Source of the DNA: DATHTC01 sp050262775
Lineage (GTDB): Bacteria; Actinomycetota; Thermoleophilia; Gaiellales; Gaiellaceae
NCBI GenBank assembly: GCA_050262775.1
Contig: JBLNEO010000032.1
Span: 1-38,917 of the forward strand
Direction of reading: 5' to 3'
Length of the DNA: 38,917 nucleotides
In this document: positions 1 to 7,658 of the stretch, one piece after another
Layout of the letters: the number at the start of each line of letters is the position of its first letter
Position numbering within the stretch: the stretch's first letter is position 1
Program-made: the position numbers and the translations under genes
The notes under the pieces: model-generated
Told to the model about the DNA's origin: nothing
The model's input: the letters and a program-made list of their open reading frames with translations, nothing else
Database searches by the model: none

Positions 1-897
1 GGCGGTCGTGCCGACCCCGTGCTCGCGCAGCGAGGCGGCGATGCGGTCGCGCTCGGGCGAGCGGCAGACGATGAGGTGGTAGACGTGGCCGGGCTCGGCC
101 GCCGGCGTCTCGACCAGGTCGCCGAGCAGCTCGCGGTACCGGTCGGCGGCCTCGCGGCGCGCGCGGTTCCAGCCGTCGAGCGCGGGCAGGAAGATCCGCA
201 GCGCCGCGGCGTGGATCTCGTCGAGGCGCGAGTTGTAGCCCACGTACTCGAAGTCGACCTTTGCGCGCGAGCCGTGGAAGCGCAGCATCCGGACGCGCGC
301 CGCGAGCTCGGGGTCGACGCATGCGACGAGGCCGCCGTCGCCGAGCGCGAAGAGGTTCTTCGTCGGGAAGAAGCTGAAGGTCGAGGCGACGCCGGTGGTC
401 GCGGTCCCAGCGGCGCCGAACGCCTGCGCGGCGTCCTCGATCAGCGGCAGCCCGAGCGCGGCGAGGTCGCGGAGCGGCGCCGGACGGCCGAAGAGGTGCA
501 CGGGCATGATCGCGCGCGTCCGGTCGGTGATCCGCGCCGCGGCGTCCTCGGGATCGAGGTTGAGCGTCTGCGGATCGACGTCCGCGAACACGGGGGTCGC
601 GCCGCGCCGGGCGATCGCCTCGGCCGTCGCGTAGAAGGTGAACGCCGGGCAGATCACCTCGTCGCCGGGCCCGATCCCCAGCGCGTCGAGGACGAGCACG
701 AGGGCGTCGGTGCCGTTCGCGACGCCGACCGTCTCCGGCACCCCGAGGTACCGCGCCGCCTCCTCCTCGAACGCCTTCACGTTCGGGCCGAGGATGAAGG
801 TCCCGGACGCCAGCACCTCCGCGAAGGCCGCCTCGAGACGCGGGATCAGCGGCGCGTACTGCGCCTTGACGTCAACGAGCGGAATCGGCGGCTGCAC
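1..897 (-). CDS. DegT/DnrJ/EryC1-family PLP aminotransferase (3' end cut by window edge)
   Basis: Sugar aminotransferase of the DegT/DnrJ/EryC1/StrS family, which transfers an amino group to nucleotide-linked keto-sugars for surface glycans or secondary metabolites. My translation from the GTG at 897 begins VQPPIPLVDVKAQYAPLIP and shows the family landmarks: the substrate-entry segment with SGTFILGP, VGVANGTDAL near the cofactor phosphate site, CPAFTFYAT, the aspartate-containing LIEDAAQAFGA, and the PLP lysine in FFPTKNL at about residue 180, followed by GDGG. About 298 codons are present and the family is usually 360-400 residues, so the C-terminus lies outside the window. The start overlaps the end of the upstream DedA gene by 26 nt; TAGACT lies 8 nt before the GTG. 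The sugar substrate cannot be told from sequence. Confidence 0.9.
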   Translation of the reverse strand, partial: MQPPIPLVDVKAQYAPLIPRLEAAFAEVLASGTFILGPNVKAFEEEAARYLGVPETVGVANGTDALVLVLDALGIGPGDEVICPAFTFYATAEAIARRGATPVFADVDPQTLNLDPEDAAARITDRTRAIMPVHLFGRPAPLRDLAALGLPLIEDAAQAFGAAGTATTGVASTFSFFPTKNLFALGDGGLVACVDPELAARVRMLRFHGSRAKVDFEYVGYNSRLDEIHAAALRIFLPALDGWNRARREAADRYRELLGDLVETPAAEPGHVYHLIVCRSPERDRIAASLREHGVGTTA

Positions 898-1561
898 GAC
901 GGGCCAGTCTAGAGGAGCGCCAGCGGTATCCGAGGTAGACGGCGCCCAGGACGACGAGCCCCAGCACCGTGTAGTCGACGTAGTGGAACGCGTCGTGGAA
1001 GCGCTCCCAGTTCGCGCCGAGCGCCCAGCCGACGCCGGCCAGACCGAAGCACCACACGGCCGATCCCGGGATCGTCAGCAGCGTGTAGCGGCGCAGCGGC
1101 ATCTCGAGGATCCCGGCCGGGATCGCGACGAAGGACCGGAGCACGGGCGTGACCCTGCCGAAGGCCACGAACCAGTCGCCCCAGCGCTCGAACGAGCGCT
1201 CGGCGCGCTCGAGCTTCTCCGGGCCGAGGTGGAGCCAGCGCCCGTACCGCTCGACGAACGCGCGCCCCCCGTAGTAGCCGATCGCCCACCCCACGATCGA
1301 GCCGAGGACGTACCCGATCGTCCCGGCGAGGCCGATCGCGAGCCAGGACCAGAACCCCGAGGGGAGGTCCCCGCCGAAGAGCGTCACGCTCGCGGCGAAC
1401 GAACCGGAGGCGATCGCGCCGCCGAACACCATCACCGCCTCGGAGGCGGCCGGGAAGATCGCGTCGACGAACATCAGCAGGAAGACGGCGTAGAGGCCGT
1501 AGTCGCCGACGGCGGACGTGATCGTGTCGGTGACCTGGGCGGTGATCGAGGCGACCGGCAC
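872..1561 (-). CDS. DedA-family inner membrane protein
   Basis: DedA/SNARE-associated family (VTT domain) protein of 229 residues, the usual family size. Members are polytopic inner-membrane proteins linked to lipid flipping and membrane homeostasis. The sequence shows an N-terminal hydrophobic reentrant region (YGLYAVFLLMFVDAIFPAAS), a glycine-rich segment (GTIGYVLGSIVGWAIGYYGG) and the hallmark FGRVTPVLRSFVAIPAGILE with the conserved arginine and proline residues, then two C-terminal helices ending in a basic tail. The GTG start at 1561 has TACGCT 7 nt upstream, which decides it over the open reading frame continuing upstream. The 3' end overlaps the aminotransferase start by 26 nt. The transported or scrambled substrate is unknown. 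Confidence 0.88.
   Translation of the reverse strand: MPVASITAQVTDTITSAVGDYGLYAVFLLMFVDAIFPAASEAVMVFGGAIASGSFAASVTLFGGDLPSGFWSWLAIGLAGTIGYVLGSIVGWAIGYYGGRAFVERYGRWLHLGPEKLERAERSFERWGDWFVAFGRVTPVLRSFVAIPAGILEMPLRRYTLLTIPGSAVWCFGLAGVGWALGANWERFHDAFHYVDYTVLGLVVLGAVYLGYRWRSSRLARRAAADSAR
906..911 (-). promoter_or_regulatory. -10-like TAGACT before the aminotransferase
   Basis: TAGACT fits the TANNNT pattern and ends 8 nt before the GTG start, inside the 3' end of the DedA gene. It is one of a recurring set of such hexamers in this window and would give a leaderless or nearly leaderless transcript. No convincing -35 box is seen. Confidence 0.4.
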
Positions 1562-1568
1562 GCCCGGG

Positions 1569-1574
1569 AGCGTA
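1569..1574 (-). promoter_or_regulatory. -10-like TACGCT before dedA
   Basis: TACGCT ends 7 nt before the GTG start of the DedA gene, consistent with a leaderless start. It lies immediately downstream of the upstream gene's stop codon, so dedA may be both co-transcribed and independently transcribed. Confidence 0.4.
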
Positions 1575-1575
1575 C

Positions 1576-3327
1576 TCAGGAGCGCTTCCTCTTCGGCGGC
1601 GGTGCCACGCGCCGGAGCGTGACGGGCGCGTCGAGCTCGGCGGCGCCGACCCCGCTGACCGCGCGGATGCGCACGACGTAGCGCGCGGAGGGGACGTAGC
1701 GCCGGCCCACGCGCCCGTTCCAGGTGAGCGTCTGCGCGCCCGCGCCGCGCGGCACCGCGCGCGTGATGGTGGCGACGACGGCGCCCGTCCGCGAACGGAG
1801 CGTCGCCGTCACGCGCGCGGGGCGCGTCAGCGAGAACGACGCGCGCAGCCTGCCGCCGTTGCCGATCCGGACGAACGCCGGCGAGACGGCAAGCGCGCCG
1901 AGCGTGCGGTCGAGCGAGAAGAAGCGGTCGGCCGTGGTCGACTGTCCGGTGTCGTCGGTCGCCGCCGCCGACAGGCGCCACTGGCCCTCCGCGGCGGGCG
2001 CGCCGTCGGCGGTGGTGCCGTCCCACGAGAAGCGGTACACGCCGGGGCCCTTCGCCCCCTGGTCGAGGACGCGCGCCACCTTGTCGGGGCCGATGAGGCT
2101 CACCGTGACGGTCGAGCTCCGGACGAGCGCGTACGAGAGCGCCTCGACGTCGTGCGCGCCGTCGCCGTTCGGCGAGAGCACCGGCTCGCTGGGCGGCGCG
2201 ACCGTGACGCCGGTGTAGAGGACGAACAGCCCCTCCGCGACCGGACGCTCGCCGCCGGGATCCGACGGGCGGTTCAGGAGCGTCCCGTCGAAGGCCATCG
2301 TCGAGGAGCCCCCGGCGTCGAGCCCGGTCGCGGTGACGGCGCCGAGGCGGGCGAGGGTCTGTGCGAGCTCGAAGTTCGTCATCCCGACGGAGTAGCCCGG
2401 CTGCCGCCCGTCGACGACGACGAACAGGATCCGCCCGTCGGGGAGCTGCCCCACGCCGGTGCGCGGGTTGCGCGCGAGCTGGTCGGTGCTGAACGCCTCG
2501 TTGGCGCGGAAGATCGGCTTCCCGTCGCGGACCAGCGCCGGCCCGCCGCCGATCGCGTCCGTCAGCCCGGTCGTGTCCGGGTTGAGCAGCAGGCGGATCG
2601 TCACCGTCGTTCCGACCGGCCCCTCCTCGACCAGGCGCTGCGCCGCCGTCCCGCGCGCGACGAGCACCGCGCCGCCGGACGGGATCGGCGTGTTGCCGCC
2701 CTGTGCGAGCTGGACCACCGGGCCGGTGAGGTCGACGTTCGGCGTCGTCGGGGGCAGCGGCGAGAGCACCGCCTCGACCGACCCGGGCTGCACCGGCGTC
2801 GCCGGCCCCCACGCGGGCGTGAACAGCGAGATCCCGTTCGGCGACGGCGACTCGTTGAGGTCGAGCGGGCGGCGCTGTCCCGTGCCGCGCCACGTCCCGA
2901 ACATGCGGATGCGCGCGACCCGCAGCGATCCGTCGGCCGCGATGCCGAGCGACGAGCGGTCGGGGAGCGGCGGATGCTGCAGCACGCCCGCCTGCATCAG
3001 CATCCCGCTCGGGCGGCCGTCGGCCCACGTGAAGAGGTCGCCGTTCACCCCGGCCGACGTCGCGTCCCTGATCCCGCGCTGCATCGAGGTGACGCGGTCG
3101 CGTCCGACGATCGCGCCGTTCGAGAGGACGGGCTTGAGGCTGTACGCGCCGCCGGGCCTCGGCGCCGTGAGGACGTGCACGGCCACCGGCCCGTGCGAGG
3201 TGAACTGGACCTGCCGCTCGTAGGTCACCCCGGGCATGAGCAGCACGCGCGACTGCGCCTGCGCGGGCGCGGCTGCGACGGCAGCGACGGCGGCGAGCAC
3301 CGCGCAGATGACGAGCTTCCTCAGCAC
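1576..3327 (-). CDS. Secreted phosphodiester glycosidase-family (NAGPA-like) protein with C-terminal FlgD/Ig-like domain
   Basis: Exported protein of about 583 residues. It opens with a signal peptide (VLRKLVICAVLAAVAAVAAA, cleavage near AQAQ). The central part matches the phosphodiester glycosidase (NAGPA, DUF2233) fold: GVNGDLF near the start of the domain, GGGPALVRDGKP, GQLPDGRILFVVVDGR and the family signature LDAGGSSTMAFDG. Members remove N-acetylglucosamine from phosphodiesters in animals, and bacterial versions act on wall glycans. The C-terminal 200 residues contain a FlgD-type module (LSPNGDG, FSWDGTTADG) followed by a second beta-rich repeat with LTWNGRVG, suggesting attachment to the cell surface. 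Start: GTG at 3327 places TACCTT 11 nt upstream; a GTG at 3354 would add nine residues before the signal peptide. Divergent from the radical SAM pair. Confidence 0.83.
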   Translation of the reverse strand: MLRKLVICAVLAAVAAVAAAPAQAQSRVLLMPGVTYERQVQFTSHGPVAVHVLTAPRPGGAYSLKPVLSNGAIVGRDRVTSMQRGIRDATSAGVNGDLFTWADGRPSGMLMQAGVLQHPPLPDRSSLGIAADGSLRVARIRMFGTWRGTGQRRPLDLNESPSPNGISLFTPAWGPATPVQPGSVEAVLSPLPPTTPNVDLTGPVVQLAQGGNTPIPSGGAVLVARGTAAQRLVEEGPVGTTVTIRLLLNPDTTGLTDAIGGGPALVRDGKPIFRANEAFSTDQLARNPRTGVGQLPDGRILFVVVDGRQPGYSVGMTNFELAQTLARLGAVTATGLDAGGSSTMAFDGTLLNRPSDPGGERPVAEGLFVLYTGVTVAPPSEPVLSPNGDGAHDVEALSYALVRSSTVTVSLIGPDKVARVLDQGAKGPGVYRFSWDGTTADGAPAAEGQWRLSAAATDDTGQSTTADRFFSLDRTLGALAVSPAFVRIGNGGRLRASFSLTRPARVTATLRSRTGAVVATITRAVPRGAGAQTLTWNGRVGRRYVPSARYVVRIRAVSGVGAAELDAPVTLRRVAPPPKRKRS

Positions 3328-3338
3328 CGGCGCCGCCG

Positions 3339-3344
3339 AAGGTA
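3339..3344 (-). promoter_or_regulatory. -10-like TACCTT before the glycosidase gene
   Basis: TACCTT lies 11 nt before the GTG at 3327. It is compatible with the TANNNT pattern seen before other first genes here, but it would fall inside the coding region if the GTG at 3354 were used. Confidence 0.3.
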
Positions 3345-3403
3345 GCGAAGGCACCGGCAGGTGCCGCGACGATTTACAGGATCCGAACGGACCCTCCAGC
3401 GGC

Positions 3404-3409
3404 TAGGTT
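3404..3409 (+). promoter_or_regulatory. -10-like TAGGTT before the atypical radical SAM gene
   Basis: TAGGTT ends 6 nt before the GTG at 3416, consistent with a leaderless transcript for the two-gene radical SAM operon. The intergenic region is only about 60-90 bp and shared with a divergent gene. No clear -35 element is visible. Confidence 0.42.
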
Positions 3410-3415
3410 GAGGGC

Positions 3416-4765
3416 GTGACGACGGCGGCGGCCGAGACCCGGACGGCCCTCGTGGAGGGACTGATGGCGCGGTTCGCGCACATCCCGCGCGAGGCCGTGC
3501 TCAAGGAGGACCTCCTGCGGACGGGGATCGCCTTCGACGAGTCGGCCCTGACCGACAACCTCGAGGGCGAGGTGAAGCCGAAGTCGTACTTCATCTTCTC
3601 GTTCGACCAGAAGCCGCTCGCGCAGCTCGGCGAGGCCGCGAGGCGCCGCCCCCCGGAGGAGATCGCCCTCACCGGTGGGCCGTACGAGCTGCGCCGGACG
3701 ATCGTCTCCGTGCGCGTCAACCCCGACTCGCCGTACCGGATCGCCCGCGATGCGGACGGCGCCCTGCGCCTGTCGCTCGAGGGTCGCGAGGTCGCCGACG
3801 TCGGCCTGCCGCCGATGCCCGAGTACTACCGCCACACGCTCGCGAACGGCAAGACGGTGATGGAGACCGCGCCGACGATCCAGTGGGGCTACCTCGTCTA
3901 CCTCACGGTCCTCCGCCTCTGCCAGTACTTCGGCGCCAAGGAGGAGTGCGGCTTCTGCGACATCAACCACAACTGGCGCCAGCACAAGCGCGAGGGCCGG
4001 CCGTACACCGGCGTGAAGCCCGTGGAGGACGTGCTGGAGGCGCTCGCGCTGATCGACCGGTACGACACGGCGAAGGCGTCGCAGGCGTACACCCTCACCG
4101 GCGGCTCGGTCACCTCGACCGTCGACGGGCTCGCCGAGGCGGACTTCTACGGGCGCTACGCCCAGGCGATCGAGGAGCGCTTCCCCGGGCGCTGGATCGG
4201 CAAGGTCGTCGCGCAGGCGCTGCCGAGGGCCGAAGTCCAGCGCTACAAGGACTACGGGATCACGATCTACCACCCCAACTACGAGGTGTGGGACAAGCGC
4301 CTCTTCTCGATCATCTCCCCGGGGAAGGAGCGCTACGTCGGCCGCGAGGAGTGGCACCGCCGGATCTTCGACGCCGCCGAGGTGTTCGGCGCGCGGTACG
4401 TGATCCCGAACTTCGTCGCCGGCGTGGAGCTGGCGAGGCCGTTCGGGTTCGCGACCGTCGACGAGGCGATCGCGTCGACGACGGAGGGGCTCGACCACTT
4501 CATGTCGCGCGGGATCACGCCGCGCTTCACGACCTGGTGCCCGGAGCCGACGACCCCGCTCGGGCGCGACAACCCCGACGGCGCGCCGCTCGAGTACCAC
4601 ATCCGCCTGCTCGACGCCTACCGCGACGCGCTCGGGCGCCACGGGCTGAAGCCGCCCCCCGGCTACGGCGTCGCGGGCGCGGGCAACGCCGTCTTCTCCG
4701 TCTCGTCCTTCATGGACACGCTCGAGCCCGACGAGGTGCCGGTCGAGGAGGCCGTGCCGGCGTGA
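3416..4765 (+). CDS. Radical SAM enzyme with atypical CX8CX2C cluster motif, paired with MqnC-like protein
   Basis: A 449-residue protein with radical SAM features but a non-canonical cluster motif: C169-X8-C178-X2-C181 (LCQYFGAKEECGFCDI) in place of CX3CX2C. After the cysteines it keeps TLTGGSVTS (about 226-234, the GGE-type SAM-binding loop position), a TIYHPNYEVWD segment (about 283-293) resembling the NLEV-type strand of ThiH/BioB relatives, and FSIISPGKERYVGREEW. A second conserved-looking stretch is FTTWCPEP near residue 380. The first 155 residues form a distinct N-terminal region I cannot assign. The gene overlaps the next gene by 4 nt (GTGA), so the two products are probably made together; that neighbour is MqnC-like and mqnA lies just beyond. 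Inference: it acts in, or replaces a step of, the futalosine menaquinone route, possibly the MqnE step. The reaction is not proven. Confidence 0.82.
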   Translation: MTTAAAETRTALVEGLMARFAHIPREAVLKEDLLRTGIAFDESALTDNLEGEVKPKSYFIFSFDQKPLAQLGEAARRRPPEEIALTGGPYELRRTIVSVRVNPDSPYRIARDADGALRLSLEGREVADVGLPPMPEYYRHTLANGKTVMETAPTIQWGYLVYLTVLRLCQYFGAKEECGFCDINHNWRQHKREGRPYTGVKPVEDVLEALALIDRYDTAKASQAYTLTGGSVTSTVDGLAEADFYGRYAQAIEERFPGRWIGKVVAQALPRAEVQRYKDYGITIYHPNYEVWDKRLFSIISPGKERYVGREEWHRRIFDAAEVFGARYVIPNFVAGVELARPFGFATVDEAIASTTEGLDHFMSRGITPRFTTWCPEPTTPLGRDNPDGAPLEYHIRLLDAYRDALGRHGLKPPPGYGVAGAGNAVFSVSSFMDTLEPDEVPVEEAVPA

Positions 4766-5814
4766 GCGCGCCGGCCCGCATCTCGGTCGACGAGGCGCGC
4801 GCGCTGTGGCACCGCGCGTCCGACGAGGAGCTGAAGGCGCTCGCGCAGGCGGCCCGCGCCCGCTACCACGACCCCGGCCGCGCGACCTACATGGTGATGC
4901 GGATCGTCAACTACACGAACGTCTGCGTCGCCCAGTGCGACTACTGCGCCTTCTACGTGCTCCCGAACCAGGCCGGCGGCTACGTGCTCTCGCGGGAGGA
5001 CGTGTTCGCGAAGATCGACGAGCTGCTCGAGGTCGGCGGCGACCTCGTCGGCTTCAACGGCGGGTTCAACCCCCGGCTCCCGCTCGACTACTACTGCGAC
5101 CTCTTCGCGGCCGTGCGCGAGCGCTACGGCGACCGCATCGAGTTCTACGCGCTCACGATCGCGGAGTTCGTCTACCTCGCCGACCGCGCGAAGCTCTCGT
5201 ACGCCGAGGCGGCGGCGCGGCTGCGGGACGCCGGCGTCCACTGGGTGACCGGCGGCGGCAGCGAGATCCTCACCGAGGACTTCCGCGCGCGGCACGCCAA
5301 GTTCAAGTACACGGTGCGCGACTACTTCGAGGCGCAGCGGGCGATCGTCGAGAGCGGGATGCGGACGACCGCGACGATGGTGATCGGGTTCGACGAGACC
5401 CTCGAGGAGCGCCTCGAGCACCTGCAGCGGACGCGCGACTTCCAGGACGGCTGCCTGCGCGACGGCTACGGCGGGCTCTTCTCCTTCCTCTGCTGGACGT
5501 ACAAGCCGTACGGCACGGCGTTCGGCGGACGCGAGATCGCGCCGCAGGAGTACCGGCGCTGGATCGCGCTGTCGCGGATCTTCCTCGACAACGTGAAGCA
5601 CGTCCGGACGTCCGTCCTCACGCAGAACGAGGAGGCGTTCCGCGCGCTCGAGTACGGCGCGGACGACTTCGACCTGCCGATCGAGGACGAGGTGACCCAG
5701 AAGGCGGGTGCGCACATCGAGCTCGACCTCGACGCGCTGCTCGCGGTGCCGCGCCGGCTCGGCTACGAGGTCGAGTACCGGCGGGCCGAGCGTCCCGCGC
5801 TGGCGGCCGGCTAG
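4762..5814 (+). CDS. mqnC: MqnC-like radical SAM enzyme (cyclic dehypoxanthinyl futalosine synthase family)
   Basis: A 350-residue radical SAM protein of the MqnC/MqnE/CofH group. MqnC cyclises dehypoxanthine futalosine to the spiro precursor of dihydroxynaphthoate in the futalosine menaquinone pathway. Visible features: NYTNVCVAQCDYCAF with a canonical CX3CX2C motif (residues about 52-59), GGYVLSREDV, NGGFNPRLPLDYY at the position of MqnC's GG loop, GGGSEIL, TTATMVIGFDET, the aromatic FLCWTYKPYGTAF, and VLTQNEEAFRALEYGADDFD, which parallels MqnC's VTQG...GANDF. Length is close to family. It diverges at several positions (GGGSEIL for GGGAEIL, and the TQNEE segment), so a variant function is possible. 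The GTG start at 4762 overlaps the upstream stop by 4 nt. The gene ends 4 bp from the convergent end of mqnA. Confidence 0.85.
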   Translation: MSAPARISVDEARALWHRASDEELKALAQAARARYHDPGRATYMVMRIVNYTNVCVAQCDYCAFYVLPNQAGGYVLSREDVFAKIDELLEVGGDLVGFNGGFNPRLPLDYYCDLFAAVRERYGDRIEFYALTIAEFVYLADRAKLSYAEAAARLRDAGVHWVTGGGSEILTEDFRARHAKFKYTVRDYFEAQRAIVESGMRTTATMVIGFDETLEERLEHLQRTRDFQDGCLRDGYGGLFSFLCWTYKPYGTAFGGREIAPQEYRRWIALSRIFLDNVKHVRTSVLTQNEEAFRALEYGADDFDLPIEDEVTQKAGAHIELDLDALLAVPRRLGYEVEYRRAERPALAAG

Positions 5815-5818
5815 CCGC

Positions 5819-6583
5819 TCAGACCGCGGTGCGGGCGCCGGTGACGAAGCGGAACTCGGGCACGTGCTCGAGCTCGCCCACGTCCCGCGCCATCTCGAGG
5901 AACGTGTAGAGGCCGGCGCGCTCGCGCGGCCCGAACGAGTAGCGGAGCTTCTCGAAGTAGCGCGCGAGGAAGCCCGGCGGGTACCCGTAACGGTCGCTCG
6001 CCTCGTACGCGAGCAGCTCGGGCTCCGCCCGCGCGCGACGGACCGACTCGACGAGCGCGGCCTCGAGCTCCGCGAGGCCGGCCGCGACCGGCTCGGGCGC
6101 GGCCCACACGGCGAACACCATCGGGAGCCCCGTCCGCTCGAGCCAGAGGCGGCCGAGGTCCCAGTGCGGGGTCGGATCCTCGAACGCCGACTTCAGCGCC
6201 GCATCGCCGATCAGGAGCGTCGCCTCGGCCTCCTCGCCGAGCGGCACGTGGTCGGCGTCCGGCAGGAGCACCTTCGTGAGCACGACGGAGGTGGCCGACT
6301 CGGGCGTCACCGCGACCGTCCGGACGCGTTGCAGCGGCACGCGCGTCACGAGCTGGATCGAGTCGACCGCGCCCTCGGACGAGACGCACAGCCGCGGCAG
6401 CAGCCGCAGGCGCTCGGCGTTGCGCGCGTACTCGATCGACGAGATCGGCGCGACGTCGATCTCCCCGTCGAGCAGACGGCGGTTGAGCTCGGTCGGGACG
6501 CCCTGCACCTCGTCCACGTCGGCGTCGAGCCGGTGGAAGACCGGCGCCATGTTCACGTAGGAGATGCGGCCCAGGCGGATCAC
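5819..6583 (-). CDS. mqnA: MqnA, chorismate dehydratase (menaquinone biosynthesis)
   Basis: A 254-residue member of the MqnA/MqnD periplasmic-binding-protein-like family. MqnA dehydrates chorismate to 3-enolpyruvylbenzoate, the first step of the futalosine route to menaquinone. Signatures seen: RLGRISYVNMAPVF at the N-terminus, GVPTELNRRLLDGEIDVAPISSIEYARN (given here only as a position, residues about 28-55, with the DVAPISSIEY core), a serine-rich TPESATSVVL loop that would bind substrate, LLIGDAAL, WDLGRLW and LPMVFAVWA. All are typical of MqnA. The GTG start at 6583 overlaps the stop of the small VOC gene by 4 nt, placing mqnA last in the quinone/bc operon. It is convergent with the MqnC-like gene, so both arms of the pathway end at the same point. 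Confidence 0.93.
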   Translation of the reverse strand: MIRLGRISYVNMAPVFHRLDADVDEVQGVPTELNRRLLDGEIDVAPISSIEYARNAERLRLLPRLCVSSEGAVDSIQLVTRVPLQRVRTVAVTPESATSVVLTKVLLPDADHVPLGEEAEATLLIGDAALKSAFEDPTPHWDLGRLWLERTGLPMVFAVWAAPEPVAAGLAELEAALVESVRRARAEPELLAYEASDRYGYPPGFLARYFEKLRYSFGPRERAGLYTFLEMARDVGELEHVPEFRFVTGARTAV

Positions 6584-6744
6584 GCGCTCACCCGCAGGGA
6601 GAAGCTGACGAGGTTCCCGTCGGTGTCGATGAAGGACTCGGCGCCGGACCTGCCGTCGTGGTGGAGGACGTCGAACCCGAGCCGGTCGCGGCAGAAGGCG
6701 GCGTCGCCGACCGGCAGCGCCGGGATCGTCTGGAGCAGCGTCAC
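6580..6744 (-). CDS. Half-size glyoxalase/VOC-type protein, 54 residues
   Basis: A small gene of 54 residues starting at GTG 6744, 2 nt after the stop of the prenyl synthase and overlapping the mqnA start by 4 nt (GTGA), so it sits snugly in the operon. The sequence reads like one beta-alpha-beta-beta-beta module of the vicinal oxygen chelate (glyoxalase/bleomycin-resistance) fold: IPALPVGD, FCRDRLGFDVLHHDG, ESFIDTDGNLVSFSLR. A normal VOC domain has two such modules and about 115-130 residues. Here the entry segment and the closing D-x-DGN strand are joined with the middle missing. It could be a stand-alone half-domain that dimerises, or a deletion remnant kept for translational coupling. No metal ligands can be assigned confidently. 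Confidence 0.6.
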   Translation of the reverse strand: MTLLQTIPALPVGDAAFCRDRLGFDVLHHDGRSGAESFIDTDGNLVSFSLRVSA

Positions 6745-6746
6745 GT

Positions 6747-7658
6747 CTAGGTCTCCCGGTCGACGACGAGATGCGTCAGCGCCTCGAGCTCGTCCGCCCG
6801 CGGCGCCCCGTCCAGGAGGTCTCTGGCCCGCCGAGCGTAGTCGAGCGCGACCTCGCGCGAGCGCTCGAGCGCGTCGGTCGCGCCCACGCGCAGCAGCGCG
6901 CCGTCGAGCGGGCCGCCGGCGAGCGCGACCCGGACGACCTCGTCCTGGCGCGCCGCGAGGATCAGCGGCAGGGTCGGCGTCCCGTCGCGGAGGTCGGTGC
7001 CGGGGATCTTCCCCGTCTCGGTCGTCAGGCCCGAGCAGTCGAGGATGTCGTCGGCCACCTGGAACGCGATCCCGAGCGCGAGCCCGAACGCGCCGAGGCG
7101 CGCGTCGCGCGAGCCGAGCAGGCACGCCGCCTCGAAGAGCCTCCCCGTCTTCAGCGCGCAACGCTCCAGGTACGCCTCGACGGCCGTGTCGGGCCGGTGC
7201 AGCTGCGCCCGCTGCAGCGCCTCGCCGCGCGCGAGGTCGACCGCCGCGTCGGCGAGGAGGCGGACGCCGTCGCGGTCGCGCGTCGCCGCCAGCTCGGCGA
7301 ACGCCCGCGCGAAGAGGAAGTCGCCGCCGGCGAGCGCCGCGCCGGCACCGTAGGCGGCCCACGCCGAGGCGCGCCCCCGGCGGAGCTCGGCGGCGTCGAG
7401 GACGTCGTCGTGGACGAGCGTGGCCATGTGCAGCAGCTCGACCGCGAGGGCCGGCGCGAACGGCGGCGGCGCGGCGGCGGGAGCCGAGAGGAAGCAGAGC
7501 ACGGGACGGAGCCGCTTGCCGCCGGAGGCGAGTGCCTCGCGCGCGATCGTGGTCACGATCCCGTCCCCCCGGGACGACACCTCCTCGAGCCGCTCCTCGA
7601 GCTCGTCGAGGAACGCCGTCAGGCCGGGCGACTCCTTGAGGACGGCGAGGCTGCTCAC
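6747..7658 (-). CDS. Polyprenyl diphosphate synthase (menaquinone side chain)
   Basis: Trans-isoprenyl diphosphate synthase of 303 residues, which condenses isopentenyl diphosphate units into the allylic tail attached to menaquinone. It has the first aspartate-rich motif as HDDVLDAAELRRG (DDxxD followed by a conserved arginine pair region), the GGKRLRP segment upstream that binds IPP, the LKTG motif (CALKTGRLFEAA) and the second aspartate motif FQVADDILD. Length matches medium- to long-chain synthases of the heptaprenyl/octaprenyl type; chain length cannot be fixed by eye. The GTG start at 7658 overlaps the ubiE stop by 4 nt. Operon position among ubiE, ubiX, ubiD and mqnA supports a quinone role over carotenoid or general GGPP synthesis. 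Confidence 0.92.
   Translation of the reverse strand: MSSLAVLKESPGLTAFLDELEERLEEVSSRGDGIVTTIAREALASGGKRLRPVLCFLSAPAAAPPPFAPALAVELLHMATLVHDDVLDAAELRRGRASAWAAYGAGAALAGGDFLFARAFAELAATRDRDGVRLLADAAVDLARGEALQRAQLHRPDTAVEAYLERCALKTGRLFEAACLLGSRDARLGAFGLALGIAFQVADDILDCSGLTTETGKIPGTDLRDGTPTLPLILAARQDEVVRVALAGGPLDGALLRVGATDALERSREVALDYARRARDLLDGAPRADELEALTHLVVDRET

Noticed and set aside
3361..3415. Riboswitch upstream of the radical SAM operon
   Set aside because: The region is too short and lacks any conserved riboswitch elements; a leaderless promoter accounts for it.
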